Origin: Pseudoalteromonas rubra
GTDB lineage: Bacteria; Pseudomonadota; Gammaproteobacteria; Enterobacterales; Alteromonadaceae
Length of the DNA: 64,000 bases
NCBI RefSeq assembly: GCF_001482385.1
Contig: NZ_CP013611.1
Coordinates: forward strand, 2,542,001 to 2,606,000
Direction of reading: 5' to 3'
Of this stretch, positions 24,589 to 33,360 are shown in pieces; position 1 is the stretch's first letter, and each line of letters starts with the position of its first letter. The notes beneath the pieces are model-generated. The model was given only the letters and a program-made list of their open reading frames with translations, did no database searches and was not told where the DNA came from. Both the position numbers and the translations under genes were made by a program.

Positions 24589-25773
24589 TTATTCTACGAT
24601 TGTAGCTACAACACCAGCACCAACTGTACGGCCACCTTCACGGATCGCGAAACGTAGACCTTCGTCCATCGCGATTGGAACGATTAGCTCAACAGTCATC
24701 TTGATGTTGTCACCAGGCATTACCATTTCTACGCCTTCTGGAAGCTCAACGTTACCAGTTACGTCAGTTGTACGGAAGTAGAACTGTGGACGGTAGCCTT
24801 TGAAGAATGGAGTATGACGGCCACCTTCATCTTTAGACAGTACGTATACTTCTGAAGTGAACTTAGTGTGTGGGTTGATTGAACCAGGCTTACAAAGAAC
24901 CTGACCACGCTCAACTTCATCACGCTTAGTACCACGTAGAAGTGCACCGATGTTCTCACCTGCACGACCTTCGTCAAGCAGCTTACGGAACATTTCAACA
25001 CCAGTACAAGTTGTCTTCGTAGTTTCTTTGATACCTACGATTTCAACTTCGTCGTTCACGTTGATGATACCAGCTTCAACACGGCCAGTTACAACAGTAC
25101 CACGACCCTGGATTGAGAATACGTCTTCGATAGGCATGATGAACGGCTTATCGATGTCACGCTCTGGCTCTGGGATGTAAGAATCTAGTGCTTCTGCAAG
25201 CTCAACGATCTTGTCTTCCCACTCTTTCTCGCCTTCTAGCGCTTTAAGAGCTGAACCCTGGATTAGAGGCAGGTCATCACCTGGGAAGTCGTACTCAGAA
25301 AGAAGTTCACGAACTTCCATCTCTACTAGCTCTAGTAGCTCTTCGTCGTCAACCATGTCACATTTGTTCATGAATACGATGATGTAAGGTACACCAACCT
25401 GACGAGAAAGTAGGATGTGCTCACGTGTTTGAGGCATAGGACCGTCAGTTGCAGCAACTACCAGGATCGCGCCGTCCATCTGAGCAGCACCAGTGATCAT
25501 GTTTTTAACGTAGTCAGCGTGTCCAGGACAGTCAACGTGCGCGTAGTGGCGAGTTGGAGTGTCATACTCAACGTGTGAAGTTGAGATTGTGATACCACGC
25601 TCACGCTCTTCTGGAGCGTTATCGATTGATGCGAAGTCTTTCGCTTCACCACCGTATACTTTTGCAAGTACGTTAGTGATTGCTGCAGTTAGGGTAGTTT
25701 TACCGTGGTCAACGTGGCCGATAGTACCAACGTTAACGTGCGGTTTCGAACGTTCAAACTTTTCTTTTGCCAT
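24589..25773 (-). CDS. tuf: Elongation factor Tu (tufB position)
   Basis: Protein of 394 residues, the usual length. EF-Tu brings aminoacyl-tRNA to the ribosome and hydrolyses GTP. G-motifs are clear: GHVDHGKT (19-26), DCPGHADY and NKCD. The switch I region ERERGITI and the domain II/III segments are complete, ending [10 protein letters not shown]. Codon choice is strongly biased as expected of a highly expressed gene. It is preceded on the same strand by tRNA-Thr, Tyr, Gly and Thr, the E. coli thrU-tyrU-glyT-thrT-tufB order, so this is the tufB-type copy and a tufA should exist elsewhere. Its 3' end is copied into the downstream repeats. Confidence 0.98.
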   Translation of the reverse strand: MAKEKFERSKPHVNVGTIGHVDHGKTTLTAAITNVLAKVYGGEAKDFASIDNAPEERERGITISTSHVEYDTPTRHYAHVDCPGHADYVKNMITGAAQMDGAILVVAATDGPMPQTREHILLSRQVGVPYIIVFMNKCDMVDDEELLELVEMEVRELLSEYDFPGDDLPLIQGSALKALEGEKEWEDKIVELAEALDSYIPEPERDIDKPFIMPIEDVFSIQGRGTVVTGRVEAGIINVNDEVEIVGIKETTKTTCTGVEMFRKLLDEGRAGENIGALLRGTKRDEVERGQVLCKPGSINPHTKFTSEVYVLSKDEGGRHTPFFKGYRPQFYFRTTDVTGNVELPEGVEMVMPGDNIKMTVELIVPIAMDEGLRFAIREGGRTVGAGVVATIVE

Positions 25774-25915
25774 GACGGAACCTATAAGTTTTGTGTATCT
25801 AGATTACATATAAAAATAATCCACACGCCACAGCGGCGGCAGATTAGAATTATTCAGTACAATTATAAATGTTTTTATGACAAATCAAAGGAAGTATTTA
25901 GGAAGATCCGAAGAC

Positions 25916-25991
25916 TGGTGCTGATAGGCAGATTTGAACTGCCGACCTCACCCTTACCAAGGGTGCGCTCTACCAACTGAGCTATATCAGC
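25916..25991 (-). tRNA. thrT: tRNA-Thr (GGT)
   Basis: 76 nt with encoded CCA. It begins GCTGATATAGC and has the anticodon loop CTTGGTAAG. It is the last tRNA before tuf in the operon. Confidence 0.95.
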
Positions 25992-26003
25992 ACACCAGAA
26001 AAC

Positions 26004-26078
<75 letters not shown>

Positions 26079-26122
26079 TTTAGGAACCTGTTCTTAACTA
26101 CCTCTAACCGTCAAGAATAAAG

Positions 26123-26207
26123 TGGTGGAGGGGGCTGGATTCGAACCAGCGAAGGCAGTGCCGTCAGATTTACAGTCTGATCCCTTTGGCCGCTCGGGAA
26201 CCCCTCC
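26123..26207 (-). tRNA. tyrU: tRNA-Tyr (GTA)
   Basis: 85 nt with CCA and a long variable arm, as in bacterial tRNA-Tyr. The anticodon loop is CTGTAAA. It begins GGAGGGGTTCCC. It is second in the operon. Confidence 0.95.
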
Positions 26208-26248
26208 ACGTCAAAAAATTCTTGTCTAAAGCGTTGCTATTTAAAAAC

Positions 26249-26324
<76 letters not shown>

Positions 26325-26345
26325 ACTGCTTTAGTACGGGGCGAG

Positions 26346-26374
26346 ATATTAGAGGAATGGCCGGGACTATGCAA
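26346..26374 (-). promoter_or_regulatory. Promoter of the tRNA-tuf operon
   Basis: On the minus strand TTGCAT (26374-26369), a 17-base spacer and TAATAT (26351-26346), followed by the GC-rich discriminator CTCGCCCC. This is the pattern of a stringently controlled stable-RNA promoter, 22 bases upstream of tRNA-Thr(TGT). Confidence 0.75.
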
Positions 26375-26452
26375 CACCCAAATCAAAAAAAATCACAGAT
26401 AATTGTTTAAATGGTCACATTTACAGCAAAAACCTGTATTGCAGGCAAATTA

Positions 26453-27151
26453 TTATGCAAACTGCTGATATTTACGCCAGTACATCAAGCCTTGCAGGAC
26501 CAAAATATCGTTATATGTACTGGGGCGGGCCAAATGTTGTTGCATTAATTCGCCGTATCCACCGGCGCATACAATCACAAAATCCTCATTCGACTTGCTC
26601 AGGTAAAACTCCAAAGCGCCAAGCGTCGCAACCAAGGCCCCATTTTTTACCGCATTCGGTGTGTTCGTGCCGAGCTCAGGCAAAAATAAGCTGGTATCGT
26701 CACTGAATACTTTCTGAGTGTTTGCAACCAAACTACTAAGCATCATATCCAGGCCCGGTAAAATCCAGCCGCCGAGATGTTGCCCTTCACTATTTAGCAC
26801 ATCAATTTTACTGGCGGTTCCACAATCCAATATCACGCAGCTTTGTTGTGGATAAAGGTGGTAGCAAGCTACCACGGTCAGCCACCTATCTATACCCAGA
26901 TTTTCAAATTGCGGATAAGCACACCGCAGTTTACCCAATGTCGCGCTCACCGCGGCATGGTAATGGGGGATTGCCCGTTGCTGCGCACGTGCAATCAATG
27001 GCGCCACCAGCTCGCCTTTGCCAACCTGAGCGATCAGCACTTCGTCTATTTCTGACCAGGGAATATCCGCCTCATTAACCAAGGCGATCGTCTCTCCTGT
27101 CAGGGTCGCAGTTTTCAGTGCCGTGTTGCCCACATCAATTAACAGCTTCAT
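26453..27151 (-). CDS. coaX: Type III pantothenate kinase
   Basis: Protein of 232 residues of the ASKHA fold that phosphorylates pantothenate, the first step of coenzyme A synthesis. The phosphate-binding IDVGNTALKTA (about 4-14) and DCGTASKIDVL, plus GGWILPGLDMM, are the family motifs. The ATG overlaps the birA stop in ATGA (27148-27151), so the genes are coupled. The birA-coaX pair upstream of the tRNA-tuf operon is common in gammaproteobacteria. Confidence 0.93.
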   Translation of the reverse strand: MKLLIDVGNTALKTATLTGETIALVNEADIPWSEIDEVLIAQVGKGELVAPLIARAQQRAIPHYHAAVSATLGKLRCAYPQFENLGIDRWLTVVACYHLYPQQSCVILDCGTASKIDVLNSEGQHLGGWILPGLDMMLSSLVANTQKVFSDDTSLFLPELGTNTPNAVKNGALVATLGALEFYLSKSNEDFVIVCAGGYGELMQQHLARPSTYNDILVLQGLMYWRKYQQFA

Positions 27152-28143
27152 GACAACTCCTTACGCACAGAAATTTCTCCCCCGTAGTAGGTCTTCAGCT
27201 CGCCATCCTGACGCAACACCAGCCCACCTTGCTGATCGATGCCCTCACAAATACCCCGCCATTGTTTCTGTCCGGTGGTCAACGTCACAGCCTGCTGGCG
27301 ATATACGTTCAATCCATTCCACTGCTCGCTCATCACACTTAGCCCATGACGCTGATAAATCTCCAGGCGCTTTTGCAAACACAACGTCAACACAGCCACC
27401 AGCTGGTTCTTATTCACCGAACTGACATGCTGACTCAGATCGGTCCAGGCCTGATCTATCGCCCCGGCAGCACTCTCTGGCATCGCCACATTGAGACCAA
27501 TACCAATCACCAGATGACAGGGGCCTTCAACCTGACCGTCCAGCTCGACCAAAATGCCCGCCAATTTCTGTTCATTCAGATAGACATCATTCGGCCACTT
27601 CAATTGTACATCCAGATCGAATAACGCTTTGAGCGCATCATGTACCGCCAGCCCGACGGCTATCGACAACCCCATAGCGGCCTGCATGCCCTCTTCCAGT
27701 TGCCAATAGCAACTATAATAGAGGTTCGCACCAAATGGAGACTGCCACTGACGCCCTCGTCTGCCACGCCCTGCCTGCTGCATTTCCGCAACCAGCACTT
27801 GGCCACGTGGAATTGGCTGATTGGCCTGAATACGGCGCATCAGCTCGCTATTGGTTGAGTCAATAATTGAATGCACTTCTATCTGGCATGGGGTGTCGCT
27901 GAGCTGTCCCCAACTCTGACGGATCTCGGCTTCCTCTAATAAAGGCAGGCTGTTATTGAGCCGATAGCCTTTACCCGTCACCTTGAAGATATCAATGCCC
28001 ATTTGCTGCAGAGACTTAATATGCTTAGACACCGCCGCGCGGCTGATCCCCAGCTGCTCACCCAGTGCCTGCCCGGAGACAAACTCACCGCACTTCAGGG
28101 CATGTAAAATGGCCAGTTTGTTGCCATCTGGTGCTTTAACCAT
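27148..28143 (-). CDS. birA: Biotin-protein ligase / biotin operon repressor BirA
   Basis: Protein of 331 residues from the ATG at 28143, which has GGAAG upstream and overlaps murB by eight bases; a start at 28170 would overlap it by 35. The N-terminal winged helix (SGQALGEQLGISRAAVSKHI) binds the bio operator, so it is the bifunctional type. The central catalytic domain has GRGRRGRQW, which holds biotinyl-AMP, and LKWPNDVYL; a C-terminal SH3-like part follows. It attaches biotin to the acetyl-CoA carboxylase carrier protein. Confidence 0.93.
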   Translation of the reverse strand: MVKAPDGNKLAILHALKCGEFVSGQALGEQLGISRAAVSKHIKSLQQMGIDIFKVTGKGYRLNNSLPLLEEAEIRQSWGQLSDTPCQIEVHSIIDSTNSELMRRIQANQPIPRGQVLVAEMQQAGRGRRGRQWQSPFGANLYYSCYWQLEEGMQAAMGLSIAVGLAVHDALKALFDLDVQLKWPNDVYLNEQKLAGILVELDGQVEGPCHLVIGIGLNVAMPESAAGAIDQAWTDLSQHVSSVNKNQLVAVLTLCLQKRLEIYQRHGLSVMSEQWNGLNVYRQQAVTLTTGQKQWRGICEGIDQQGGLVLRQDGELKTYYGGEISVRKELS

Positions 28144-29173
28144 AGTGCGCTTCCTGTATTGTAATTTCACCCTGCGGGCCTATCAGCCTGACTTCATGCT
28201 CCAGCACAATGCCAAACTTGTTGAATATCGTCTGTTGAATATGGCCGATCACCGCTCTGAGATCCTCACCTTCACTATGCCCATCATTAACCAGTACCAA
28301 TGCCTGGCGGTCGTAGACCCGAACACCGCCCTGTTGATAACCTTTTAACCCGGCGTATTCAATCAACCAGCCAGCGGCCAGTTTGCATCGCTTTGCGTCT
28401 ACCGGATAAAGTGGTAAGTCAGGGTAGCTCTGCGCCAGGGTCTGAGCTTGCGTTTTGTCGACCACCGGGTTTTTAAAAAAGCTCCCGGCGTTTGCCAGCG
28501 TCTGCGGGTCGGGCAATTTACTGCGCCGAATTGCCATCACTTGCTTTGCCACTATCTCAGGCGTCACCGTCTCATTGCGTAATGCTTGTAACGGCCCATA
28601 GTGCAACACAGGTTGCCATGGCTTGGGTAAATGCAACGTCACTTCGGTGATTATAAAACGATCTTTCAGGGCGTGTTTAAAGACAGAGTCGCGGTAGCCA
28701 AGCTGACATGCCGCTTTATCCAGTGTTTTCAGAGTCCGACTGGCAATATCAAATCCGCGTACCTGATATAATAGATCTGCCAGTTCCACCCCATAAGCGC
28801 CAATATTCTGGATCGGTGCTGCTCCCACGGTGCCCGGGATCAGCGCTAAGTTCTCCAGCCCACCAATATTGCGTGCCAGTAAATGCATCACCAGTGCGTG
28901 CCAGGATTCGCCAGCAGCAGCACGCACAACATAGTGTTCAGCCTGCTCGACAACCTTCACTCCCAAGTTTGCCATCTGGATCACGGTGCCTTCATAATCA
29001 GCAAGAAACACGCTGTTGCTACCCTCACCCAAAATATAAAACGGTGCACTAAAATCATGGTCGTAAAGCTGCGCCGGATCGGTGATACGCAGCAATGTGC
29101 GGCAAGATGCCGGTAATGAAAATGTGTGTAATGACTGCAAAGACGGCACGCCCGACCTCAGTAACAAATGCAA
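28136..29173 (-). CDS. murB: UDP-N-acetylenolpyruvoylglucosamine reductase
   Basis: Protein of 345 residues, the type I MurB length. This FAD enzyme reduces UDP-GlcNAc-enolpyruvate to UDP-MurNAc in peptidoglycan synthesis. The FAD site YILGEGSNSVF (about 46-56), the GVELADLLYQVRGFD region, YRDSVFK with the catalytic residues, and SFFKNPVV are visible. It heads the murB-birA-coaX operon, with short overlaps at each junction. Confidence 0.94.
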   Translation of the reverse strand: MHLLLRSGVPSLQSLHTFSLPASCRTLLRITDPAQLYDHDFSAPFYILGEGSNSVFLADYEGTVIQMANLGVKVVEQAEHYVVRAAAGESWHALVMHLLARNIGGLENLALIPGTVGAAPIQNIGAYGVELADLLYQVRGFDIASRTLKTLDKAACQLGYRDSVFKHALKDRFIITEVTLHLPKPWQPVLHYGPLQALRNETVTPEIVAKQVMAIRRSKLPDPQTLANAGSFFKNPVVDKTQAQTLAQSYPDLPLYPVDAKRCKLAAGWLIEYAGLKGYQQGGVRVYDRQALVLVNDGHSEGEDLRAVIGHIQQTIFNKFGIVLEHEVRLIGPQGEITIQEAHYG

Positions 29174-29279
29174 AATTGCCGCTAGTGTAGCCTATCCGAA
29201 GCTCCGACGCATCAAGGTGTCATTTTGGCACTTAAGTGGTATAACAACGGCTCTACTCACATCATGAGCAAGGATAATA

Positions 29280-31127
29280 ATGAAACTTTCTGCCCTAACC
29301 TTTGGCCTTGCCTTAGCAGGCCTGTCACATACAGCACTGAGCGCTCAGACGGTTGATCAGCATACTTATGCCAACCTCAACGACGTAGTCAGTACACACC
29401 TTCACCTCGATCTGGATGTCGATTTTACTGACAAACACCTGGAAGGTTTTGTTGAACACACACTGGCATGGCAAAACAAGCAAGCCAGAACCCTGGTGCT
29501 GGACACGCGTGACCTTGAAATTGATAAAGTAATGTATCAGGGCAGCAACGGCAAATGGTACCCAGCCTCTTTCACGCTTGCGAAACGCGATGATGTGAAA
29601 GGTTCTAAGCTGACCATTCGCTTCAAACAGCAAGCAAAAAAAGCCCGCATTTACTATAACAGCTTACCGCAGGCATCCGGTTTACAATGGCTGACACCAG
29701 AGCAAACCGCCAGCAAGTCCCATCCTTTTATGTACAGCCAGTCTCAGGCTATTCATGCACGCAGCTGGATCCCCGTCCAGGATACGCCGGCGATGCGCGT
29801 TACCTATTCTGCCCGTGTTAACACCCCAGAAGACGTTCGTGCGGTTATGAGTGCCGACAACAGCGGTGCGTTAATCAAAGACGGAGACTATTGGTTTGAT
29901 ATGCCACAAGCCATTCCGCCTTATCTGATAGCGATTGGCGCAGGTAACCTTGAATACAAAGAGATGTCGCACCAAACCGCTATCTTCGCCGAGCCGCAGA
30001 TCCTCGATGCATCCGTCGCTGAATTTAATGATACCCAGGCCATGATCGACAAAACCAACGTCATGTATGGGGAGTATGCCTGGGGTCGCTATGACTTATT
30101 GATGCTTCCACCCAGCTTTCCGTTTGGTGGCATGGAAAACCCACGTTTATCCTTTATTACCCCGACCGTCGTCGCTGGCGATAAAAGCCTGGTTAATCTC
30201 ATCGCCCATGAATTGGCGCACTCCTGGTCAGGCAACCTGGTTACTAACGCCACCTGGGAAGATTTATGGCTGAATGAGGGTTTTACCTCCTATGTAGAAA
30301 ACCGCATTATGGAAGAAGTCTTTGGTCGCGAGCGTGCCGTCATGGAGCAGGCATTAGATTCCGCCCGGCTGCGCGCTGTCGTCAAAGAATTACCGGCACC
30401 TGACACCCGCCTGAATCTGCGCCTCAATGGTCGCGATCCGGACGACGCATTTAGCTCTATACCATACACCAAAGGGCAGCTCTTCCTTATCTATCTAGAA
30501 GAAAAATTTGGCCGTAAAGTGTTCGATGCCTTTGTGAAAGGGTATTTTAATGCGTATGCGTTCAAATCGCTGACCACAGCCGAGTTTGTTCAATATATAG
30601 AAAAACACCTCATCAACAAACACCCTGGCATTGTCAGCATGGATAAGGTCAATGAGTGGATCCACGCGCCAGGCCTACCCGCAGATGCACCTAACCCTAC
30701 TTCTGATGCGTTTGACAAAGTCGATGCTGCTACTGCAGCCTGGTTAGCGGGCAACCGTACGTTAGACAGCATACCCACCGCCAGCTGGACAGTGCACGAG
30801 TGGCTGCACTTTATCAATAATCTGCCACGCGATCTGGCCGAGGATAAAATGGTCACGCTGGACCAGGCGTTTGGGTTAACTGACTCAACCAACGCAGAAT
30901 TGGCGTTTGCCTGGTTCATGCTGGCTGTTGGCAACGGCTATGAGGCTATCTACCCGGCGCTCGACAAGCACCTCAGCGGTATTGGCCGTCGCAAACTGAT
31001 TGTTCGCCTGTACAAATCACTCGTTGCCAATGGTAAGCGTGACTGGGCCTATCAGGTGTATCAGAAAGCCCGCCCGGGTTACCACCCATTAGCCCAGGGC
31101 ACCATTGATGCTATCTTTGCGAACTAA
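29280..31127 (+). CDS. Secreted M1 family aminopeptidase (leukotriene A4 hydrolase-like)
   Basis: Protein of 615 residues with a signal peptide (about 1-21). The zinc site is complete: HELAH at 310-314 and Glu333 in NEGF, with the exopeptidase motif GGMEN upstream. The C-terminal helical domain (about 460-615) is of the LTA4-hydrolase type, as in cold-adapted bacterial aminopeptidases such as that of Colwellia. It should remove N-terminal residues from peptides in the periplasm or outside the cell. Monocistronic, with the terminator 31157-31188. Confidence 0.92.
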   Translation: MKLSALTFGLALAGLSHTALSAQTVDQHTYANLNDVVSTHLHLDLDVDFTDKHLEGFVEHTLAWQNKQARTLVLDTRDLEIDKVMYQGSNGKWYPASFTLAKRDDVKGSKLTIRFKQQAKKARIYYNSLPQASGLQWLTPEQTASKSHPFMYSQSQAIHARSWIPVQDTPAMRVTYSARVNTPEDVRAVMSADNSGALIKDGDYWFDMPQAIPPYLIAIGAGNLEYKEMSHQTAIFAEPQILDASVAEFNDTQAMIDKTNVMYGEYAWGRYDLLMLPPSFPFGGMENPRLSFITPTVVAGDKSLVNLIAHELAHSWSGNLVTNATWEDLWLNEGFTSYVENRIMEEVFGRERAVMEQALDSARLRAVVKELPAPDTRLNLRLNGRDPDDAFSSIPYTKGQLFLIYLEEKFGRKVFDAFVKGYFNAYAFKSLTTAEFVQYIEKHLINKHPGIVSMDKVNEWIHAPGLPADAPNPTSDAFDKVDAATAAWLAGNRTLDSIPTASWTVHEWLHFINNLPRDLAEDKMVTLDQAFGLTDSTNAELAFAWFMLAVGNGYEAIYPALDKHLSGIGRRKLIVRLYKSLVANGKRDWAYQVYQKARPGYHPLAQGTIDAIFAN

Positions 31128-31156
31128 TTCATACCAAGATTGGTATCGCAACCAGT

Positions 31157-31188
31157 AAAAGTGCAGCCTCATCGGGGCTGTACTTTTT
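31157..31188. terminator. Bidirectional terminator between the aminopeptidase and DUF2057 genes
   Basis: AAAAGTGCAGCC (31157-31168) pairs with GGCTGTACTTTT (31176-31187) through one G-T pair, around a 7-base loop. A smaller hairpin ACCAA/TTGGT lies at 31133-31144. The loop contains the DUF2057 stop codon. Confidence 0.8.
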
Positions 31189-31777
31189 CTAAAAACGCCG
31201 CACGCTGCGCCGGGCTGGCTTGTTGCCACCAAAAGTCCAGCATTGCTGCGGCATCAGGCTTTCCAGCCTGAGGTGCCACGGGAGGCTCTACCGGCAAAGA
31301 GTCTGAAAATTGCGGTTTCACTGGTGCCGCCTCTGGCATAAGTTCAGTGGGTGGTACGGCCCGCACCCGCAGTTGATGTGCAAGCGCTTTTATCGGTGTA
31401 CGGGTGCCATCTGGGGCCTTCAGCCAGAGTCTGGGCTGCTTTGCAAACTGCTTAGCTGCTTTTAGTGTGTCGGCCCGATCAAACCCAACCTGATAGCCGC
31501 CCTGAGCCGCGACCTCAACACTTACCCAAAATGGCTTTGATTCGATCACTTCATGATCGTCATACCCAATCTCGTATAAGTCCGTATACTTGACCTTCAC
31601 CTGATGCGTGCCCGCGGCGAGCGTCAGATCCCGCACTTTATTAAAGAAGGAATGCTCTATTTCCTGTTGTCCCACCTGTAGCGGAAGCAACTCTTCCGGA
31701 AAAGATAATTGCGCTGCCACTGCTCGACCACTCAGCAGGCTGAGTAGCAGAAAGTAAAAAATGCGTTTTTTCTTCAT
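31169..31777 (-). CDS. DUF2057 (YccT-like) exported protein
   Basis: Protein of 202 residues with a signal peptide (about 1-21, GRAVAAQLSF). The mature N-terminal half (LSFPEELLPLQVGQQEIEHSFF to WLKAPDG) matches DUF2057. A proline-rich linker (about 130-170) leads to a short helical tail ending ASPAQRAAFLEKVQ. The family is periplasmic and of unknown function. It stands alone. Confidence 0.82.
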   Translation of the reverse strand: MKKKRIFYFLLLSLLSGRAVAAQLSFPEELLPLQVGQQEIEHSFFNKVRDLTLAAGTHQVKVKYTDLYEIGYDDHEVIESKPFWVSVEVAAQGGYQVGFDRADTLKAAKQFAKQPRLWLKAPDGTRTPIKALAHQLRVRAVPPTELMPEAAPVKPQFSDSLPVEPPVAPQAGKPDAAAMLDFWWQQASPAQRAAFLEKVQPR

Positions 31778-31994
31778 AATTCCTCTTTATTTTGTTGTTA
31801 ATGTGGCTGACACTTAGCTTTGAACCCAAAATAGCCACAAAGAATTCAAGCGCTCAGTTGAGGCCAACATACCCGTTCCACTGGTATGGGTATTCGGTTT
31901 TCAGGTGACCAAACTCTGAACAACATTTTTCGCTTGTATCTTACTCTTTGCACGCTATGCTGATCAGCTAAACTATCGTCTACAAGGAAAAATA

Positions 31995-32366
31995 ATGAGC
32001 CAAGAAACAATTTTTACCAAGATAATTAATCGGGAAATTCCCGCAGATATCCTGTTTGAAGATGATCTGGCCCTGGCATTTAAGGACATTAACCCACAAG
32101 CGCCCTTTCATGTACTGGTGATCCCAAAAACCCCCATCGCCACCATGAATGATATTAATGAAGAAAATGCACACCTGGTTGGGCACTTATATCTGGTAGC
32201 AGCTAAACTTGCTAAAGAGCATGGTTTTGCAGAAAACGGATATCGCGCAGTCATGAATTGCAACAACGATGGCGGTCAGACCGTTTACCACATTCATTTA
32301 CACGTGCTTGCCGGGAAAGAAATGGGCTGGCCCCCATACCAGGATAAGAAAAAAGTACTAGGCTAA
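31995..32366 (+). CDS. hinT: HIT family purine nucleoside phosphoramidase
   Basis: Protein of 123 residues with the histidine triad HIHLHVL (about 99-105) and the N-terminal TIFTKIINREIPADILFED of the HINT branch. It hydrolyses adenosine phosphoramidates and aminoacyl-adenylates in the cytoplasm. It is followed by a hairpin AGCCTTAGT/ACTAAGGCT (32437-32460) that probably ends the transcript. Confidence 0.93.
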   Translation: MSQETIFTKIINREIPADILFEDDLALAFKDINPQAPFHVLVIPKTPIATMNDINEENAHLVGHLYLVAAKLAKEHGFAENGYRAVMNCNNDGGQTVYHIHLHVLAGKEMGWPPYQDKKKVLG

Positions 32367-32436
32367 ATTATTCTTTGTTAATGAATGTAACTTACTAACA
32401 TATTAGCAATTAAAAAAATAAAATTATAAATTTCAT

Positions 32437-32466
32437 AGCCTTAGTTATTTCACTAAGGCTTTAATT
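32437..32466 (+). terminator. Terminator after hinT
   Basis: Perfect 9-bp stem AGCCTTAGT (32437-32445) and ACTAAGGCT (32452-32460), 6-base loop, then TTAATT. The T tract is weak. Confidence 0.6.
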
Positions 32467-32593
32467 CAACAACAAGATCAGAAATGCCACAATATATAGC
32501 AGAACAATCTATTTATTGATGATATTTCTAATACAAAAGGCCTGAATCACGTGATAGCATTGCGTAATCAGACAGAATGAGAGTGTTTTCCAC

Positions 32594-33250
32594 ATGAGCA
32601 GTACTGCATTTTTATTGCTAGACAAAGAGCCTATTAACACCATAGGCGTCAATGTATTACAACCATTGCTGAAAACTCAGGGGTTGGACGTAATCACTGG
32701 GACCGATATTTCAGATGTACCAGAGAACACTCGTTTGCTCTTCATCGAAACAGCCGTCAACGACGCCTGGGGTCAGCTGAAAGAACAGCTGGTCAACCTG
32801 AAAGTCAGTTGTGACATTGTCCTGTTTAACCTGGATGAAAACCCTGAGCTAGCCAATCGCGCATTGCTCAGCGGTATCCGCGGTGTCTTCTACACCACAG
32901 ATAATGCGGATGTCCTGATGAAAGGTATTCGCCTGCTGATGGAAGATCAGCTCTGGTATCGTCGCGAAATTATGTGTAATGCATTAAACCGTATGTTGCA
33001 GTTTAATAAAGATGCGCTACACAAATTGACTGAAGGGGATATTGAGCCGGTTAAACTCACAAAACGTGAAAAAGCCATTATTACCCTAATGAGTAAAGGG
33101 TCAAAGAACAAAGAGATTGCAGAAGATCTGAACATCAGCCCACATACAGTGAAGACGCACTTGTATAGTGCATTCAGAAAAACGAAATGCCGGAATCGAA
33201 TTGAATTATTGTCCTGGGCACAACAAAATATCCCGGACGAGATCCGCTAA
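32594..33250 (+). CDS. CsgD/VpsT-like LuxR-family transcription regulator
   Basis: Protein of 218 residues. The N-terminal part is a receiver-like domain that lacks a clear phospho-acceptor aspartate, as in CsgD and VpsT, and contains GIRGVFYTTDNADVLMKGI, much like CsgD's NGVFYS segment. The C-terminal HTH (about 150-215) reads LTKREKAIITLMSKGSKNKE, then HTVKTHLYSAF and SWAQQN, again CsgD-like. Such regulators switch on biofilm matrix genes, and VpsT binds c-di-GMP through W[FLM][TS]R. The matching spot here reads WYRR, so c-di-GMP binding is uncertain. A hybrid histidine kinase follows 110 bases downstream. Confidence 0.85.
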   Translation: MSSTAFLLLDKEPINTIGVNVLQPLLKTQGLDVITGTDISDVPENTRLLFIETAVNDAWGQLKEQLVNLKVSCDIVLFNLDENPELANRALLSGIRGVFYTTDNADVLMKGIRLLMEDQLWYRREIMCNALNRMLQFNKDALHKLTEGDIEPVKLTKREKAIITLMSKGSKNKEIAEDLNISPHTVKTHLYSAFRKTKCRNRIELLSWAQQNIPDEIR

Positions 33251-33360
33251 CCGCCTTCTCTACTGTAACAGTGTCGGGTTAACCCCGGCACTGTCTACCG
33301 CTTTACTGACATCACACTTCCTTTTATGCTAGCAAAGTCGATTGATTGCTAGGGCACACC

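Noticed and set aside
25705..25980. 91-codon ORF upstream of tuf with IGRFELPTSPLPRVRSTN
   Set aside because: A reverse-strand translation of tRNA-Thr(GGT) and the tuf leader, not a gene.
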